DNA of 64,000 bases, taken from contig NZ_JACHHY010000001.1 in NCBI RefSeq assembly GCF_014202905.1, positions 186,001 to 250,000 of the forward strand. The letters run 5' to 3'. The position numbers and the translations under genes were made by a program. The number at the start of each line of letters is the position of its first letter. Position 1 is the stretch's first letter. Of the stretch, positions 63,217 through 64,000 are shown piece after piece. The stretch comes from Chitinivorax tropicus. Its GTDB lineage: Bacteria; Pseudomonadota; Gammaproteobacteria; Burkholderiales; SCOH01. A model generated the notes under the pieces. The model did not search any database. It was not told the DNA's origin and was given only the letters and a program-made list of their open reading frames with translations.

Positions 63217-64000
63217 GGCCAGGTCTCCACCCAGCTGGGCACGCGTTTGTCGATGAAAGCCGCTGCGCCCTCTGCCGCCTCGGCCCCTTGCATTGCCTCG
63301 CTAAAGCAGCTGGCTGCCTCATCCAGCAACGCATCCAGCGCCATCCCAGGCATGGCCTGCATCAGCCGTTTGGTCTGGCGGGTGACCAAGGGTGCGGTGC
63401 GGGCCAGCTGGGCCAGCAGTTCCGCCAATGCGCCAGTCAGCGCGGTATCGGATGGTTGGATCTGTTGCACCAGCCCCAGCGACAAGGCGCGGCGTCCATC
63501 GATACGCTGCCCGCTCAACGCCAGCCAGCGGGCCTGCGACAAACCAATGCGCTGGGCAACGAAGGGTGCGATCTGCGCTGGAATCAGCCCCAGGCCGGTT
63601 TCGGGCATGCCGAGCTGGCAATCGGCATGCGCCAGCACGATATCGGCCACGCAAGCCAAACCAAGCCCGCCCCCCAGCACCGCACCTTGCAGCACTGCGA
63701 CCAACACCTGTGGCAGGGCCGCCGCCTGTTGCAGCATCTGCCCGAATTGGCGATTGAAACGTACCGCTGCTTGCGAATCCGAGGCAAGTTGGTGGCGCAG
63801 ACCGGCCATGTCGCGGACATCGCCCCCGGCACAGAAATGTCCACCCGCCCCTTGCAATACCACGACCCGTGCCTCGGCATCGCTTGCCAGGCAGCTCCAC
63901 AGGCGCGACAGTTCTGCCACCATCTGCAGGCTCATGGCATTGCGCTGTGCCGGACGATTCAATGTCACCTGAACCAGACCGCCTTGGCGGGCCAGTTGCA
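63213..64000 (-). CDS. liuC: Enoyl-CoA hydratase family, probably methylglutaconyl-CoA hydratase, 5' end cut off
   Basis: The frame stays open to the right edge (reads LARQGGLVQVTLNRPAQRNAM), so the N-terminus lies outside the window. Crotonase motifs are VVLQGAGGHFCAGGDVRDMAGL (oxyanion hole) and VLQGAVLGGGLGLACVADIVLAHADCQLGMPETGLGLIPA (second oxyanion and acidic residue). It would hydrate 3-methylglutaconyl-CoA, the product of the LiuD enzyme. The 4-base overlap with liuD supports this specific role; other enoyl-CoA hydratases cannot be excluded. Confidence 0.83.
   Translation of the reverse strand, partial: QLARQGGLVQVTLNRPAQRNAMSLQMVAELSRLWSCLASDAEARVVVLQGAGGHFCAGGDVRDMAGLRHQLASDSQAAVRFNRQFGQMLQQAAALPQVLVAVLQGAVLGGGLGLACVADIVLAHADCQLGMPETGLGLIPAQIAPFVAQRIGLSQARWLALSGQRIDGRRALSLGLVQQIQPSDTALTGALAELLAQLARTAPLVTRQTKRLMQAMPGMALDALLDEAASCFSEAMQGAEAAEGAAAFIDKRVPSWVETWP

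Overview
The window reads as chromosomal DNA of a Gram-negative betaproteobacterium, most likely of the Neisseriales type. The evidence is gene order and protein type: smc, zipA and ligA abut each other, and lapA, lapB, pyrF, ugd, hldE and hldD form one block. Outer-membrane genes are present (TonB-dependent receptor, heptose synthesis). Coding density is high, with many 4-base start/stop overlaps. I saw no rRNA, tRNA, CRISPR array, insertion sequence or phage gene. Both edges cut through genes.

Layout. 1-2.8 kb (minus): pseudaminic-acid-type sugar genes pseB, pseC and a NeuB-family synthase cut by the left edge. 2.9-5.3 kb: peptide deformylase, a methylthioinosine phosphorylase and galU. 5.4-12.4 kb: ligA, zipA and smc. 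12.6-17.1 kb (plus): a small secreted protein coupled to an atypical PilZ-like protein, then dapD, nadA and a NadM-Nudix fusion. 17.4-24.3 kb: two orphan periplasmic binding proteins and a tight operon of TonB-dependent receptor, periplasmic binding protein and membrane GGDEF-EAL protein. 24.5-31.4 kb (minus): lexA with its SOS box, MAPEG and LysE membrane proteins, serC, two DUF2059 proteins, two hotdog thioesterases and hldD. 31.5-38.6 kb (minus): hldE, ugd, pyrF, lapB, lapA, an O-methyltransferase and a thioredoxin-fold protein.

38.9-49.8 kb is a signalling block. It holds a 1250-residue hybrid histidine kinase with three receivers, a REC-PAS-GGDEF-EAL response regulator 26 bases behind it, AMP nucleosidase on the other strand, and a MASE1-PAS-PAS-GGDEF-EAL protein. 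49.8-55.4 kb encodes phenylalanine/tyrosine breakdown: an Lrp-type regulator divergent from hppD, phhA, hmgA, a fumarylacetoacetase and maiA. 55.9-61.2 kb is a looser accessory stretch with a secreted beta-barrel-like protein, an AIM24 protein, a degenerate GGDEF protein, a PEP-CTERM protein, an LprI-like protein and one unknown. 61.3-64 kb holds liuD and a truncated liuC of leucine/isovalerate catabolism.

Cyclic di-GMP is the recurring theme: three full GGDEF-EAL proteins, one degenerate GGDEF protein that keeps the inhibitory-site motif, and one PilZ-like protein. The best candidate for an undescribed system is the receptor, binding protein and GGDEF-EAL operon at 19.3-24.3 kb. It spans outer membrane, periplasm and inner membrane. 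It also shares a near-identical 27-base promoter-like block with the orphan binding-protein gene 2 kb upstream.
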